From Sphingomonadales bacterium (GTDB lineage Bacteria; Bacteroidota; Bacteroidia; UBA7662), in the NCBI GenBank assembly GCA_016872225.1, contig VHAW01000086.1, positions 1 through 7,225 on the forward strand: a stretch of 7,225 nucleotides of DNA, written 5' to 3'. The position numbers and the translations under genes are program-made. The notes beneath the pieces were generated by a model, which saw only the letters and a program-made list of their open reading frames with translations, was not told the DNA's origin and did no database searches. Shown here in pieces: positions 6,966 to 7,225 of the stretch (position 1 is the first letter of the stretch; each line of letters begins with the position of its first letter).

Positions 6966-7004
6966 CGGTGATGATTTTTTTTGCTCCATCCTAATCAAAG
7001 AATC

Positions 7005-7225
7005 ATGAAAAGCACCTTGCGTTCCTATTTTATACTCTTCAGTATTAGCGCGCTTGTGATCTCAATGGAGGGTTGCGATCACTCGCCTGAACCACCTCCA
7101 CAAAAATCCGGGTTGTTCTTGGAGCTAAACCATGTTTATGAAATGGGGTCATCCGCTCCCGTGCCATTGGTGCTAAATCAGAGCTGGTTGCCCACGACCT
7201 TAAATCAAATCGAAATCAACCATTG
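7005..7225 (+). CDS. Probable lipoprotein, N-terminal part (cut by window end)
   Basis: An ATG at 7005 opens a frame that runs to the window edge (73 full codons). It starts MKSTLRSYFILFSISALVIS, a typical signal sequence, followed by MEGC with C24 as the likely lipidated cysteine; the residues before it are a loose match to a lipobox. A proline-rich linker (SPEPPPQKS) follows, then the start of a folded domain (GLFLELNHVYEMG, PVPLVLNQSW). The hydrophobic strand with LELNH followed by PLVLNQ is faintly like the start of MbnP-family lipoproteins of Bacteroidota, but too little is visible to name it. It is expected to be anchored in the cell envelope. It may be co-transcribed with the gene ending at 6965. 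Confidence 0.7.
   Translation, partial: MKSTLRSYFILFSISALVISMEGCDHSPEPPPQKSGLFLELNHVYEMGSSAPVPLVLNQSWLPTTLNQIEINH

Noticed and set aside
6966..7004. T-run (about 6975-6982) as a terminator after the 169-residue gene
   Set aside because: No GC-rich hairpin precedes it.

Overview
The window looks like chromosomal DNA from a member of the Bacteroidota. The first two genes end in the C-terminal sorting domain of type B cargo of the type IX secretion system (T9SS), which is largely confined to that phylum. The response regulator ends in a Fis-type helix-turn-helix of a kind I associate with Bacteroidota, and start codons mostly lack strong Shine-Dalgarno sequences. I cannot assign genus or family. 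There are no mobile elements, CRISPR arrays, tRNAs or signs of recent transfer.

Layout. Positions 1-3166 (+) hold two adjacent, related genes for large secreted, Ig/fibronectin-like T9SS proteins. The first is cut by the window start; the second is complete, has a signal peptide, and starts 5 bases after the first stops. The second gene converges on, and overlaps by 11 bases, a gene on the minus strand (3156-4550). That gene encodes an NtrC-type response regulator whose AAA+ domain has lost the sigma-54-contacting GAFTGA loop and one arginine finger. Directly upstream of its start codon is a perfect 9-bp inverted repeat, then a 10-bp palindrome. Next, also on the minus strand, is the RNase P RNA gene rnpB (about 4646-4963), about 8-10 bases downstream of the stop of a phosphoglucomutase/phosphomannomutase gene (4971-6374, minus). 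Divergent from that mutase are an unrecognised 169-residue acidic protein (6456-6965, +) and the first 73 codons of a probable lipoprotein (7005 to the end, +).

How they relate. The two T9SS genes form a probable operon for surface or secreted adhesin-like proteins. The mutase and rnpB are housekeeping functions (sugar-phosphate interconversion and tRNA 5' maturation) and may share transcription. The regulator has no sensor kinase in view and its targets are unknown. I see no convincing new multi-gene system. The points most worth a second look are the degenerate sigma-54-type activator with its operator-like repeat, the compact rnpB packed against the mutase gene, and the unrecognised 169-residue protein.
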